Assembly: GCF_002285265.1 (NCBI RefSeq)
Contig: NZ_NSJB01000001.1
Coordinates: forward strand, 1-64,000
Length of the DNA stretch: 64,000 nucleotides
Direction: 5' to 3'
DNA from: Vandammella animalimorsus
GTDB taxonomy: Bacteria > Pseudomonadota > Gammaproteobacteria > Burkholderiales > Burkholderiaceae_C
The notes under the pieces are model-generated. The model made no database searches. It was not told the origin of the DNA and saw nothing but the letters and a program-made list of their open reading frames with translations. Shown piece after piece: positions 45,518 through 56,799 of the stretch. The position numbers and the translations under genes were made by a program. The first letter of the stretch is position 1, and every line of letters begins with the position of its first letter.

Positions 45518-47896
45518 TTACTGGATGGGTCTGTCGTCATCGGCCCAGGCCCGCGCCGGGCGCAGCAGCCGCAGGCCATTGGCCAGTACCAGCAGGCTGG
45601 CGCCCATGTCGGCAAAGACGGCCATCCACATGCTGGCCTGGCCGGTCATGGCCAGCAGCAAAAACAGCAGCTTGATGCCCAGGGCCAGGGCGATGTTTTG
45701 CCACAGCAGCGCATGGGTGCGGCGCGACAGAGCAATGGTCTCGGGCAGGCGACGCAGGTCGTCATTCATGACCACCACGTCGGCTGCCTCCATGGCCACG
45801 TGGGTGCCCATGCCGCCCATGGCAAAGCCGATGTCGGCCTGGGCCAGGGCCGGGGCGTCGTTGATGCCGTCGCCGGCCATGGCTGTTGGGCCCAGACGCT
45901 GCTGCAGCGCGGCAATGGCCTGCAGCTTGTCCTCGGGGAGCAATTCACCATGCACGGCGTCGATGCCGGCTTGCGTGGCGATGTGGCGTGCTGCGGCCAG
46001 ATGGTCGCCGCTGAGCATGACGGTGTGTACTCCCTGGGCCTTGAGCGCGGCAATGGCCTGGGCCGAACTGGGCTTGATGGCATCGGCCACGGCGTACAGC
46101 GCCAGCGCGCGCTGGCCATCGGCCAACAGCGTGACGCTGTGGCCCTGCTGCGTTTGCGCCTGCACGAGCGCGGCCAGCTCGGCCGGATACTGGCCGCGCT
46201 CGTCCAGCCAGCGGGCATTGGCCAGCACATAGGGCTGCGCGCCAATGCGCCCCTGCACGCCGCGCCCGGCCACGGCCTGAAAGTCCTCGACTGGCCAGTC
46301 CGCATCCGGGGTGGCCTGCGCCAGGCCCTGGGCGATGGCCTGCGAAATTGGGTGGTCCGAGCGCTGCGCCAGGCTGCGCGCCAGGCGATGCGTGGCGGCG
46401 TGGTCTGCGGCCTCATCCAGGCATTGGGCGAGCAGTAGCTGCGGCTTGCCGGTGGTGATGGTGCCGGTCTTGTCCAGCGCCACTGCGCGGATGCGGCGCG
46501 CGCCTTCCAGGTGTGCGCCGCCTTTGATGAGCACGCCGCGCCGCGCGGCAGCCGTCAGCCCGCTGATCACCGTCACCGGCGTGGAGATGACCAGCGCGCA
46601 GGGGCAGGCGATGACCAGCAGCACCAGCGCTTGGTAGAGCGCCTGCAGCCAGCTGGCCTGGCCCAGCAGTGGCAACAGCAGCAGCGCGGCCAGGGCGATG
46701 GCGAACACCGCCGGGGTGTAGATGGCGGCCAGGCGATCGACCAGCTGCTGCGTGGGCGCGCGCGTGGCCTGGGCCTGCTCGACGGCGAGGATGATGCGCG
46801 CCAGCGTACTGTCCGTGGCCGGGGCGCTGGCGCGCACCTGCAGCTCGCTGGCCTGGTTGATGGTGCCGGCGTAGACGGCATCGCCCGGGCCTTTGTCCAA
46901 CGGCAGGCTCTCGCCCGTGATGGGCGATTGGTCCACCGTGCTGTGGCCGCGCTCGACCTGCCCGTCCAGGGCAATGCGTTCGCCCGGGCGCACGCGCAGC
47001 AGGGCGCCGACGCCGATGTCCGCCACCGGCTGGCGCAGCCACTGGCCGTCGGCCTGTTGCACCTCGGCCTGCTGCGGGGCCAGCGCCAGCAGGCCCTGGA
47101 TGGCTTGGCGCGTGCGGTCCACGGCGCGCGCCTCCAGAACTTCGGCCAATGCGTACAGGCTCATGACCATGGCCGCCTCGGGCCATTGGCCGATCAAAAA
47201 GGCGCCGGTGACGGCCACCGTCATCAGCGCGTTGATGTTCAGCCGCCCCTGGCGCAGCGCCGTCAGCCCTTTGCGGTAGGTGGCGCTGCCGGCCAGGGCG
47301 ATGGCCAGCGCGGCCAGGGCCATGCCCAGCCACATGCCGCCCTGCGGCAGCGCGCTGCCGGGCGCATGGTGCGTGAAGAACAGCAGCTCGGCCGCGATGG
47401 CCAGGCCCAGCGCCAGCAGCAGCCGGCCGCTGCCGGCCCACAGGCTGCGGCGATGCCCGGCGGCGATGGCAGGGGCTGCTGTCGCCAGCGGCTCGACCTC
47501 AAAGCCCGCAGCGCGAATGGCCGCCAGCACCGCAGGCAGTTGCGCAGCTGGCGCGGCCAGGCGCAGCAGGCGCTGGCCGAAGCGAAACTGCAGCTGCGCA
47601 ATGTCGGCAATGCCCGCGAGCGCCTGACGGATTTGGGCCTCTTCGCTGGGGCAGTCCATGTCGGGAATGCGCAAATAGTGCCAGCTCTGACCATTGGCAT
47701 GGTCTTGGAGTGCTGGCTGCGCATCGCTTTCTCTGCCAGCGCTGCTGCTTGCGTCGTTGCTTGCGCCGCTGGGTGGGGCATTGCCGACACAGCCGCTTTG
47801 GCAAGCGCAGCAACTGCTGCTTGATTGCGCCTTGGCGCCGGCTGCTTGGGCTTGGGACTGGGGCGATGGCGTGCTGGGGGCTGGGCTCATGGGCAT
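45518..47896 (-). CDS. Zn/Cd/Pb-translocating P-type ATPase
   Basis: 792 residues. A Cys-rich N-terminal segment (SSSSCCACQSGC) precedes one heavy-metal-associated domain with a single-Cys motif (RIPDMDCPSEEAQIR). The ATPase core has the TGES loop (PITGESLPLDKG), the membrane metal site CPC (IACPCALVISTPV), the phosphorylated Asp (ALDKTGTITTGK), the HP loop (SDHPISQAIAQG) and GDGINDAPALAQAD. It exports Zn2+, Cd2+ or Pb2+ from the cytosol (ZntA/CadA type). No MerR-type regulator is next to it. Convergent with the csgG-like gene. Confidence 0.92.
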   Translation of the reverse strand: MPMSPAPSTPSPQSQAQAAGAKAQSSSSCCACQSGCVGNAPPSGASNDASSSAGRESDAQPALQDHANGQSWHYLRIPDMDCPSEEAQIRQALAGIADIAQLQFRFGQRLLRLAAPAAQLPAVLAAIRAAGFEVEPLATAAPAIAAGHRRSLWAGSGRLLLALGLAIAAELLFFTHHAPGSALPQGGMWLGMALAALAIALAGSATYRKGLTALRQGRLNINALMTVAVTGAFLIGQWPEAAMVMSLYALAEVLEARAVDRTRQAIQGLLALAPQQAEVQQADGQWLRQPVADIGVGALLRVRPGERIALDGQVERGHSTVDQSPITGESLPLDKGPGDAVYAGTINQASELQVRASAPATDSTLARIILAVEQAQATRAPTQQLVDRLAAIYTPAVFAIALAALLLLPLLGQASWLQALYQALVLLVIACPCALVISTPVTVISGLTAAARRGVLIKGGAHLEGARRIRAVALDKTGTITTGKPQLLLAQCLDEAADHAATHRLARSLAQRSDHPISQAIAQGLAQATPDADWPVEDFQAVAGRGVQGRIGAQPYVLANARWLDERGQYPAELAALVQAQTQQGHSVTLLADGQRALALYAVADAIKPSSAQAIAALKAQGVHTVMLSGDHLAAARHIATQAGIDAVHGELLPEDKLQAIAALQQRLGPTAMAGDGINDAPALAQADIGFAMGGMGTHVAMEAADVVVMNDDLRRLPETIALSRRTHALLWQNIALALGIKLLFLLLAMTGQASMWMAVFADMGASLLVLANGLRLLRPARAWADDDRPIQ

Positions 47897-47956
47897 GATC
47901 CGGGCAAAAGCGGCCAGTATGCCCCACGGATGTTGCGCACAAACCCAGCGTGGTTT

Positions 47957-48961
47957 TCAATGCCGCAGGCCCTGCTGCCCCGGCGCGGCCAGGGGCGTGA
48001 ACAGCTGGGCGGTGTCCACAGCGTCAAAGCGGTATTGCGCGCCGCAGAATTCGCAGCCGATCTCCAGCGGCTGGCCTGGTTGCTCCTGCTGCATGGCCTG
48101 CACTTCGGCCTGGCCCAGCGATTGCAGCATGGCTGCGACGCGCTCGCGGCTGCACTGGCAGCCAAAGTGCGGCGTGAGGCCGGCGGCGTCCAGCGGTTGC
48201 AGCTGCTCTTGCCAGAACAGGCGGCGCAGGATGGTGGCGCTGTCCAGCGTCAGCAGCTCCTCGCGCGTGAGGCTGCGCGCCAGCGTGGCAATGCGGTTGA
48301 AATGCTCGTTCTGGCCCAGCGCGTCTTCGCTGTCGGTGTCCTGCAGCGCGCCGCCCAGATTGGCCTGGCCCTTGACGGGGATGCGTTGCAGCAGCAGCCC
48401 GGCGGCCACGCGCTGATCGGCGGCCAGCAGCAGCACGGTGTCGAGCTGCTCGGACTGCTGCATGTACTGCTCCAGCGTGGCCGCCAGCGAGGGCAGGGTC
48501 TGGCCCTGGGCGTCGGTCAGCGAGACGATGCCCTGGTAGGGCCGGTAGCCGGGCTGCTTGTGCTCGGCATCGAGCGTGATGGCGCAGCGGCCCTGGCCGT
48601 GCGCATTGCACAGCGCCTGCAGCTCGGGGGCGCTCAGGGCCTGCAGGGCTGCGCCGGCATCGGGGGCCAGCTGGGCCGTGGCGCGCAGCCGCAGGTTGGA
48701 CTTGACCTCGGCCACGGCCAGGCGCAGCGGGCCATCGCCCTGGATTTGCAGCACCAGCGCGCCGTCGAAGCGGATGTTGGCCTGCATCAGCACGGCGGCC
48801 GCGCCCATCTCGCCCAGCAGCTGGGCCACGCATTCGGGGTAGGGCCCGGTTTCGGTGTTGGCGGCGCGGCGCGCCAGCATTTCTTGCCAGGGGGCAGCAA
48901 GGCGCACGATGGAGCCGCGCACGGGCAGGCCTTCAAAGAGGAATTTCTGGATTTCGGACAT
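47957..48961 (-). CDS. hslO: Hsp33 redox-regulated chaperone
   Basis: 334 residues. Cytosolic holdase activated by oxidation plus heat. The N-terminal Hsp33 fold is recognisable (KFLFEGLPVRGSIVRLAAPW, PYQGIVSLTD). The C-terminal Zn switch is complete: FGCQCSRERV and IGCEFCGAQY give the CxC and CxxC pairs. The start at 48961 (MSEIQKFLFEG) is the first Met that fits the family. It follows the gamma carbonic anhydrase gene on the same strand, 146 bases away. Confidence 0.94.
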   Translation of the reverse strand: MSEIQKFLFEGLPVRGSIVRLAAPWQEMLARRAANTETGPYPECVAQLLGEMGAAAVLMQANIRFDGALVLQIQGDGPLRLAVAEVKSNLRLRATAQLAPDAGAALQALSAPELQALCNAHGQGRCAITLDAEHKQPGYRPYQGIVSLTDAQGQTLPSLAATLEQYMQQSEQLDTVLLLAADQRVAAGLLLQRIPVKGQANLGGALQDTDSEDALGQNEHFNRIATLARSLTREELLTLDSATILRRLFWQEQLQPLDAAGLTPHFGCQCSRERVAAMLQSLGQAEVQAMQQEQPGQPLEIGCEFCGAQYRFDAVDTAQLFTPLAAPGQQGLRH

Positions 48962-49107
48962 GGGGCGGGCAAATAGGGCGGCGCGGCAGCGGGGGCGCGG
49001 CAGCGCCTGGGCAAACGAATGCCGCACAGATGGCGGCGGTGCGGCGGGTTTCAAGCGCTGCCGCGCGAGTGGCGCGCGGGCATTGGCCAGCGGCCCTGGA
49101 GCCGACC

Positions 49108-49632
49108 TCAGTCCACGCGCTTGAGGCCTTGGGCAAAGCGCTGCGCGTTGTCGCGGTAGTGGCGCGCGCTTTGGCGCAGGGCTTCGATTTCCTGCGGCGT
49201 GAGCATGCGCACCACCTTGGCCGGGCTGCCCAGAATCATGCAGCCGTCGGGAAATTCCTTGTTCTCGGTGACCAGTGCGCGCGCGCCGACCAGGCAGTTC
49301 TTGCCGATCCTGGCGCCGTTGAGCACCACGGCGCCGATGCCGATGAGCGACTCGTCACCGATCGTGCAGCCGTGCAGCATGACCTGGTGGCCGATGGTCA
49401 CGTCGCGGCCGATGTCCAGCGGCTTGTCCGGGTCGACGTGCAGCACGCTGCCGTCTTGCACGTTGCTGCCCGCGCCGACGCGGATGTGATCGCCATCGCC
49501 ACGGATCACGGCGCCGAACCAGACGCTGCTGTGCGCCTCCAGCGTGACATTGCCCAGCACCGTGGCCGAATCGGCCACCCAGCTGCCGGGCTCCAGGGTG
49601 GGGCGGATGCCATCGAGTTCATACAGGGCCAT
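49108..49632 (-). CDS. Gamma-carbonic anhydrase-like protein (YrdA/PaaY family)
   Basis: 174 residues. Left-handed beta-helix of hexapeptide repeats. Candidate metal ligands are the His in SVLHVDPDK and those in TIGHQVMLHGCTIG. Members bind Zn/Fe; some show carbonic anhydrase or thioesterase activity, and many have no measured function. The start at 49632 has GGAGAAACCG upstream. The frame continues upstream through the HQAAL repeat, but that region is not coding in homologs. Confidence 0.9.
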   Translation of the reverse strand: MALYELDGIRPTLEPGSWVADSATVLGNVTLEAHSSVWFGAVIRGDGDHIRVGAGSNVQDGSVLHVDPDKPLDIGRDVTIGHQVMLHGCTIGDESLIGIGAVVLNGARIGKNCLVGARALVTENKEFPDGCMILGSPAKVVRMLTPQEIEALRQSARHYRDNAQRFAQGLKRVD

Positions 49633-49746
49633 CGGTTTCTCCTTGTGCTGTGGGGTGCTGTGGGGTGGCTGCGGGCTGCAGGTTGCGTTGCCCGTGTTGC
49701 ATTGGGCTGTGATTGTAGGGAGCTTGCGCGGCCGCGCCGCCTGCAG

Positions 49747-49791
49747 CGCCGCTTGGTGCAACGCTGCCTGGTGCAACGCCGCCTGGTGCAT
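49747..49791. repeat. 15-bp tandem repeat upstream of the DUF455 gene
   Basis: About three copies of GCCGCCTGGTGCAAC-like units with small changes lie between the carbonic-anhydrase-like gene (minus) and the DUF455 gene (plus), directly before the -10-like box of the latter. Confidence 0.7.
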
Positions 49792-49794
49792 GCC

Positions 49795-49800
49795 TACAAT
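49795..49800 (+). promoter_or_regulatory. -10 box of the DUF455 gene
   Basis: TACAAT ends 8 bases before the ATG at 49809, so transcription would start at or very near the start codon (near-leaderless). The same layout (TACAAT 7 bases from the ATG) is seen in front of dnaE. Confidence 0.45.
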
Positions 49801-49808
49801 CGCCGCCC

Positions 49809-50675
49809 ATGATCCAGGCCTGCCAGACCCACACTGCTACCGAAGCGGCCTGCCTGCGCCAGCGGGCGCGGCAGCTGCTGCAGTGGCAAGACCCCACCGC
49901 CAAGGCCGAGGCTGTGCTGCAGTTGCACGCCAACCAGGCCCAGATGCGGCTGGACGTGCAGCAGGCCCTGGCCGCGCCCGAGCCCGACGAGCCCGGCATG
50001 CCGCCTGGCCTGCGGCTGGCGCCGCACACCGAGGTGGCGCGGCGTTCGCCAGCCACATTGCAAGGGCGTGCGGTGCTGGTGCACGCCATCGTGCACATTG
50101 AGTACAACGCCATCCACCTGGCGCTCGACGCCGTGTGGCGCTTTGCTGGCATGCCCGCTTCGTACTACGGCGATTGGCTGAAGATCGCCGCCGAGGAAGC
50201 GCGTCACTTCCAGCTGCTGCGCGCGCAGCTGCAGGCCATGGGTTTTGACTATGGCGACTTCCCCGCGCACCAAGGGCTGTGGGCCATGTGCAGCAAGACC
50301 CGGCACGACATCCTGGCGCGCATGGCGCTGGTGCCGCGCACGCTGGAGGCGCGCGGCCTGGACGCCACGCCCTTGATCCAGCACAAGCTGCGCCAAGTCG
50401 ATACCGAGGACGCGCACGCCATCTGCGCCGTGCTCGACATCATCCTGCGCGAGGAGGTAGGCCATGTGGCCATCGGCAATTACTGGTACCGCTGGTTGTG
50501 CCACCAGCGCGGGCTGGACGCAGTGGCCCTGTACCCGCAGCTGGTGGCGCAGTATGAGGCGCCGCGACCCAAGCCGCCGCTGAACCTGGACGCGCGCCGC
50601 GCGGCAGGCTTTACCGAGCAGGAGCTGCACTACCTGCAATGGGGCAGCGAAAACCCGCCGGATGTGGCCGGTTGA
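49809..50675 (+). CDS. DUF455 ferritin-like protein
   Basis: 288 residues. Two pairs of helices with di-iron-type motifs: VHAIVHIEYNAIHLALDAVW, IAAEEARHFQLLRAQL and ILREEVGHVAIGNYWY. These Glu/His patterns fit the ferritin-like DUF455 family (COG2833), which is predicted to be an oxidase or hydroxylase of unknown substrate. The N-terminal ~50 residues are helical (CLRQRARQLLQW). Convergent with prfH, 129 bases apart. Confidence 0.88.
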   Translation: MIQACQTHTATEAACLRQRARQLLQWQDPTAKAEAVLQLHANQAQMRLDVQQALAAPEPDEPGMPPGLRLAPHTEVARRSPATLQGRAVLVHAIVHIEYNAIHLALDAVWRFAGMPASYYGDWLKIAAEEARHFQLLRAQLQAMGFDYGDFPAHQGLWAMCSKTRHDILARMALVPRTLEARGLDATPLIQHKLRQVDTEDAHAICAVLDIILREEVGHVAIGNYWYRWLCHQRGLDAVALYPQLVAQYEAPRPKPPLNLDARRAAGFTEQELHYLQWGSENPPDVAG

Positions 50676-50804
50676 GCTGGGTTTGATGCGGCTTTGGGGC
50701 GCTGGCAGGTTTTTGGCTGCACAGGCGCGCAGAAGAACTTGCCTGCACCTTGCCGCCTTCGTCGCGAGCGCGGCCCGCTTTCGTGCAGGCCGGCTCCTCG
50801 CGCG

Positions 50805-51443
50805 CTACAGCAGGCCCGCCTGGGCGTGCAGCACGCGCACCGGGTTGCCGCGATCGACCTGCCAGTGCAGTTGCGCGCGCGCCTGGCGTGCGGCGGCCTG
50901 GCGGGCCTGGGCCTGTTCGGCCAGGCGCAGCGCGATCAGGGCCCGGGCCAGTTGCTTGTTGGCATGCTGGCTGCGGGCGCTCATGACCTTGACGGCAATG
51001 CCGCTGGGGCGGTGCAGGGCATGCACGGCCGAGTCGGTGGTGTTGACGTGCTGGCCGCCCTTGCCGCTGGCGCGGCAGGCCTGGTAGTCGATGTCCTCCT
51101 CGCGCAGGGCGCGGCTCAGGCCTTCGCCGGCCGTGGGGCAGCGCTGCACGGCCACGAACCAGTTCTTGCGCCGGTGGCCGGGCCGCAGCGGGCTTGGGAA
51201 GATGCACTGGATGCTGCCCAGCCAGCCCTGCAGCCAGGCTTGCAGCGCGCGGTCATCGCCGGGCCTTGCTGGCTGCAGCTGCAGCAGCACGGATTTGTAG
51301 CCCGCGGCTGTGGGCAGGCTCTCGACCTGCTCGGCCTGCACGCCGGCGCGCTGGGCGTCGTCCAGCAGGGCCCGCAGCGTCAGCCGCACAGCCAGTTCGC
51401 ATTCGGCCGGCCCTTGGGCGGCGGTGATCTGGATCAGCAGCAT
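50805..51443 (-). CDS. prfH: Peptide chain release factor H
   Basis: 212 residues. A short release factor: the GGQ peptidyl-hydrolysis loop is in RASGKGGQHVNTTDSAVHAL, and the front part (LLIQITAAQGPAECELAV, YKSVLLQLQ) is the PrfH-type domain, without the stop-codon-reading domain of RF1/RF2. PrfH frees nascent chains from ribosomes whose 16S RNA has been cut in the decoding centre; the partner RtcB then rejoins the RNA. This is known from other bacteria. It overlaps the rtcB gene by 10 bases. Confidence 0.92.
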   Translation of the reverse strand: MLLIQITAAQGPAECELAVRLTLRALLDDAQRAGVQAEQVESLPTAAGYKSVLLQLQPARPGDDRALQAWLQGWLGSIQCIFPSPLRPGHRRKNWFVAVQRCPTAGEGLSRALREEDIDYQACRASGKGGQHVNTTDSAVHALHRPSGIAVKVMSARSQHANKQLARALIALRLAEQAQARQAAARQARAQLHWQVDRGNPVRVLHAQAGLL

Positions 51444-52657
51444 GGCTGGCCCCCTTTCTTGTAGGTCAGCAGCGGCTTGAAGCGCGCCAGCAGCCGCACC
51501 AGGCCGGCCTCGAGCAGGCTGGCGATGACGCTGTCGATGGCCTTGTAGGCCTGTGGCGCTTCCTCGTACAGCAGCGCCTTGTCGTTGCAGACCACGGTGC
51601 TGCCCAGGCGCGTCTTGCGCAAGGCGCTGGCCTGAAAGCGCGGTGCCAGCCGGCCCATGCAGTCGCTGCGCGCCCACTTGCGCCCGGCGCCGTGCGCCAG
51701 CGAGTTCAGCGCCGCAGCGCAGCCGGGCAGCGGCTGCACCAGGTAGCTGTAGTCGCCGCGCGAGCCGGGGATGAGCACTGGCCCGACATCGGCCGGCGTG
51801 GCGCCCTTGCGGTGGATGAAGCCCTGCAGGCCGTCGTGGGTGGCGGGCAGCACGTGGTTGTGGCTCACGTCCAGCAGCGGCAGGCCGTCGCTGCGCAGCG
51901 CCTGCAAAAAGCGCTGCGCGATGGCCTCGCGGTTCAGGCGAGCGTAGCGCAGCGCGGCCTCGTGCTGCATGAGGTAGTGCTGCGCCTGGGGCGTATCGGC
52001 GGCCAGGCCGGCGTGGCCATGGGCCTCGACCTGGGCGCGCAGGATGGCGCCGCCCAGGCCGCGCGAGCCGCTGTGCACCAGCAGGTACACGGCCTTGGGG
52101 TCGAGCGCTGCGCACACTGCCGTCGTGGCCGTGGTTGCGGCATCGGCATCGGCAGGGCCGTCGCCTTCGGGCGCAGCGTACAGCTGCTCGCAGGCCAGCA
52201 GCTCGGCAAAGTGGTTGCCGCCGCCGATGCTGCCCAGGCTGCCGGCCAGCTGCGCGGCAGGCAGGGGCAGCGCAGCGTCGTGGCACAGGGCGGCCAGCTC
52301 GGGCTGCGCCTGGGCCAGCAGCGCCTGGGGCAGCGGCCCTTCCTGGCTGCCCAGCAGCTTTTCCAGCCGGGCAGGGGAGGTTTTGTGCGCTTTCAACCCA
52401 GTGCGCCACAAGGCCATGCCGCAGCCGATGTCGCCGCCCACCAGTGCCGGGTACAGATGGCCGACTGAGAAAAACGCCGCGCCGATGGGGTAGCCGCGGC
52501 CGGCGTGCAGGTCCGGCAGGCCAACGGCCGCGTGGATGTGCGGCAGTTGCGCCGTGGTGTGCAGCTGCGCCACGGCATTGGCTTCCAGCCAAACGTCGTT
52601 GTTGGCAAACACGCGCACCTTGTCCGCGCTGGGTTTGCCTTGCAAAGAATTGCCCAT
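51434..52657 (-). CDS. rtcB: RtcB-family RNA ligase (RtcB2 type, paired with PrfH)
   Basis: 407 residues. Mn2+- and GTP-dependent ligase that joins 3'-phosphate (or cyclic phosphate) and 5'-OH RNA ends. Motifs: GGDIGCGMALWRTG with the metal Cys, GGGNHFAELL, VHSGSRGLGGAILR, DVSHNHVLPATHDG and LAHGAGRKWARSD with the His that takes GMP. The PrfH gene overlaps its end, which marks the RtcB2-PrfH type. The start at 52657 (MGNSLQGKPS) has AAGGATTTCTC upstream. The insert DGPADADAATTATTAVCAAL around residues 195-215 is low-complexity. No rtcA or rtcR gene is near. Confidence 0.93.
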   Translation of the reverse strand: MGNSLQGKPSADKVRVFANNDVWLEANAVAQLHTTAQLPHIHAAVGLPDLHAGRGYPIGAAFFSVGHLYPALVGGDIGCGMALWRTGLKAHKTSPARLEKLLGSQEGPLPQALLAQAQPELAALCHDAALPLPAAQLAGSLGSIGGGNHFAELLACEQLYAAPEGDGPADADAATTATTAVCAALDPKAVYLLVHSGSRGLGGAILRAQVEAHGHAGLAADTPQAQHYLMQHEAALRYARLNREAIAQRFLQALRSDGLPLLDVSHNHVLPATHDGLQGFIHRKGATPADVGPVLIPGSRGDYSYLVQPLPGCAAALNSLAHGAGRKWARSDCMGRLAPRFQASALRKTRLGSTVVCNDKALLYEEAPQAYKAIDSVIASLLEAGLVRLLARFKPLLTYKKGGQPCC

Positions 52658-53218
52658 GAGAAATCCTTGTCGGGAAAACAAACACGATGTGATGGGCAAC
52701 CTGGGGGCGCTGCAGGCCCGTGCGGCCACGGCGCAGCCAGCGTGCGCCTGCCGCAGAAGCGGGCATGGCACACGGGGCTGGCGTTGCTGTGTCGGGGATG
52801 GCGCGTGAGATGCGCTGCGGGCCGGGTGGTCAGGCGATGGGCCTGCTCAGCCCCCGGCGCGGGTGTGCTGCGGCACGGGGTGCGTGCGCAGATTCTTAAA
52901 CCCTGCTCAGGAGTTCAGAGCGCAGTTTCAGAGCGCAGGCCACGGCGCTGCCAGGTTGCAAAGTGCGGGGGCATGGCGTTGGGTCATGGGGCGGCTCCTT
53001 TGCAAACGGCGGGCGGGGGAAAGGCGGGAAAAGCGCAGCGGGCTTTGCCTGTCCCGTGGGGGCGGGCATGGCAGTGTGCGCTGCGCCGCTGACTGAAAGG
53101 GCGCGAGTCTAAATGTGTTGGTGCTGCCAGGGCAAGGCCTGGCCGGGCCTGATGCAGCGGCAGGCCGAGCATGTGTTGCGCGCCTGCTGCACGGGGCCAT
53201 GGCGCGGCGCGATGGCGC
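52658..53218. other. 561-base gap between rtcB and mntR
   Basis: It should contain the rtcB promoter (minus) and the mntR 3' end. I found no gene and no convincing sigma-54 or sigma-70 site. GC content is high throughout, and open frames here have no coding signal. Confidence 0.5.
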
Positions 53219-53692
53219 TCAGCCTTGGCGCGGCTTTTTCGCAGGTTTGGCCTGGGCCTGCTGCAGGTAGCGCTGAAAGGCATCCAGCGTGGCCTGGCTG
53301 ACGTGGTGCTCCATGCCCTCGGCGTCGCGGCTGGCGCACTCCGGGTCCACGCCCAGGGCCAGCAAGAACGATTCCACCAGTTGGTGGCGCTGGCGGCTGT
53401 AGTCGGCCGTTTGCTCGCCTTTTTCGGTCAGAAGCACCCCTTGATAGGGGCGCAGCTGCACATAGCCTTCTGCCTGCAGGCGCTTGAGCATCTTGGCCAC
53501 GGTGGGCTGGGCCACGCCCAGGCGCTGGGCGATCTGCACCTGCCGGGCCTGGCCGGTGCTGTGCAGCAGGTCGGAGATCAGCTCCACATAGTCCTCGATG
53601 ATTTCCATGCGGTGCGCCTGGCGCACTTGCTGGAAACCGGCCACCTGCGCCTGGGTGTCGGGCAGGGTTGTGGGCTGGGCGGGGCGGTTCAT
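53219..53692 (-). CDS. mntR: Mn-dependent transcriptional regulator (DtxR/MntR family)
   Basis: 157 residues. Winged helix-turn-helix ([36 protein letters not shown]) and a dimerisation/metal domain ([36 protein letters not shown]) with the Glu/His ligands. In this group MntR with Mn2+ represses manganese uptake genes (mntH). No mntH is in the window. A basic tail (KPAKKPRQG) ends the protein. gapA ends 66 bases upstream on the same strand. Confidence 0.88.
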   Translation of the reverse strand: MNRPAQPTTLPDTQAQVAGFQQVRQAHRMEIIEDYVELISDLLHSTGQARQVQIAQRLGVAQPTVAKMLKRLQAEGYVQLRPYQGVLLTEKGEQTADYSRQRHQLVESFLLALGVDPECASRDAEGMEHHVSQATLDAFQRYLQQAQAKPAKKPRQG

Positions 53693-53758
53693 CGTTTTTT
53701 GGGGTCGGTGCAGGCCGCCGGCAACGCGGCGGGCGTTGCGGCAGCCCGCAGGGCGTGC

Positions 53759-55670
<1,912 letters not shown>

Positions 55671-55773
55671 GCAATGCTCTCCTTGTGTTGTTGCGATGGT
55701 CGTTAATCTAGCCAAACAGGGGGCAGCTGCGCTATGCGCATAAACCCTTCATTGGCCGCGCGGGCTGCGGTTT

Positions 55774-56799
55774 TCAGGGTTTTTCCTGGGCAGGCGCGGG
55801 CAGCGCAAAGCGCTGCTGCAGCCATTGCTGCAGGCCCAGTTGCTCGGCCATGGCCTGCAGGCGCTCGCGCGCGCTGCGCTGGCGCTGGCCGCTCCAGCGG
55901 GCAATGATGAGTTCGTTTTTCATGCTGTGCTCCCAGCCGGTCAGCTCGGTGACGGTGACCTGATAGCCGCAGGCCTGCAGGTACAGGCAGCGCATGACGT
56001 TGGTGACGTGGCTGCCCAGCTCGCGCGTGTGCAGCGGGTGGCGCCAGAGCTCGGCCAGCGGGGTGCGCGCCAGCTGCAGGGCCTTGTTGCGGCGCAGGTG
56101 CGCGGCGACCTCGGCCTGGCAGCAGGGCACCAGCACCATGGCCTGGGCGCGCTTGGCCAGGCCGAAGGCGATGGCGTCGTCGGTGGCGGTGTCGCAGGCG
56201 TGCAGCGCGGTGACGATGTCCACGCGCGCGGGCAGGGCTGGGTGCTGCTGGGCATCGGCCACGGCCATGGGCAAAAAGTCCATGCGCGCAAAGCCCTGGC
56301 GCTGGGCCAGCGCCTGCGATTGCGCCACCAGGGCCGGGCGCCATTCCACGCCGATGACGCGCCCGCGCCCCAGCGGGCGCAGCACCAGGTCGTAGAGGAT
56401 GAAGCCCAGGTAGGACTTGCCCGCGCCGTGGTCGACCAGCACGGGGCCGGCATCGGCCGTGGCATCGGCGCTTTTGGCGCTCTGGGCGCTCTGGGCGCTT
56501 TCGGCGCTGCGCTGGCGGTCGATGTCGTGGATCAGCGGCTCGATGAACTGCACCAGATGCAGCACCTGCTTGAGTTTGCGGCGCGAGTCCTGGTTCAGCC
56601 GGCCTTCGCGCGTGAGGATGTGCAGCGCCTGCAGCAGCTCGATGCTGGCGCCGGCGGGCAGGCCCAGCTCGGCCAGTGCGGCTTGCCCCTGGGCGTCGGC
56701 GTCTTGCCGCGCGCGTCGATCCTGCTGCGCTGGCTGGGCCGGGCGGCGGCGCGCGCCGGGCTGCCTGGGCGCGGGGCTGGGGGCGGGCTTGCTTGTCAT
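55774..56799 (-). CDS. SAM-dependent methyltransferase (PF13679-like)
   Basis: 341 residues. Motif I is VLVDHGAGKSYLGFILYDL, the acidic end of strand 2 is VIGVEWRPALVA, and the motif IV-like site is DIVTALHACDTATDDAIAFG followed by VLVPCCQAEVA. These fit the Methyltransf_32 (PF13679) type that includes the C-terminal part of RNA methyltransferase relatives; the substrate is unknown. The N-terminal ~110 residues are Pro/Arg/Gln-rich with a short Ser-Ala-Gln-Ser repeat (SAQSAQSAKSAD) from 9-bp units. It overlaps the DUF1415 gene by 4 bases. Confidence 0.85.
   Translation of the reverse strand: MTSKPAPSPAPRQPGARRRPAQPAQQDRRARQDADAQGQAALAELGLPAGASIELLQALHILTREGRLNQDSRRKLKQVLHLVQFIEPLIHDIDRQRSAESAQSAQSAKSADATADAGPVLVDHGAGKSYLGFILYDLVLRPLGRGRVIGVEWRPALVAQSQALAQRQGFARMDFLPMAVADAQQHPALPARVDIVTALHACDTATDDAIAFGLAKRAQAMVLVPCCQAEVAAHLRRNKALQLARTPLAELWRHPLHTRELGSHVTNVMRCLYLQACGYQVTVTELTGWEHSMKNELIIARWSGQRQRSARERLQAMAEQLGLQQWLQQRFALPAPAQEKP

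Noticed and set aside
52658-53218. Sigma-54 promoter for rtcB
   Set aside because: No GG-N10-GC element with good flanks could be found in the right orientation.
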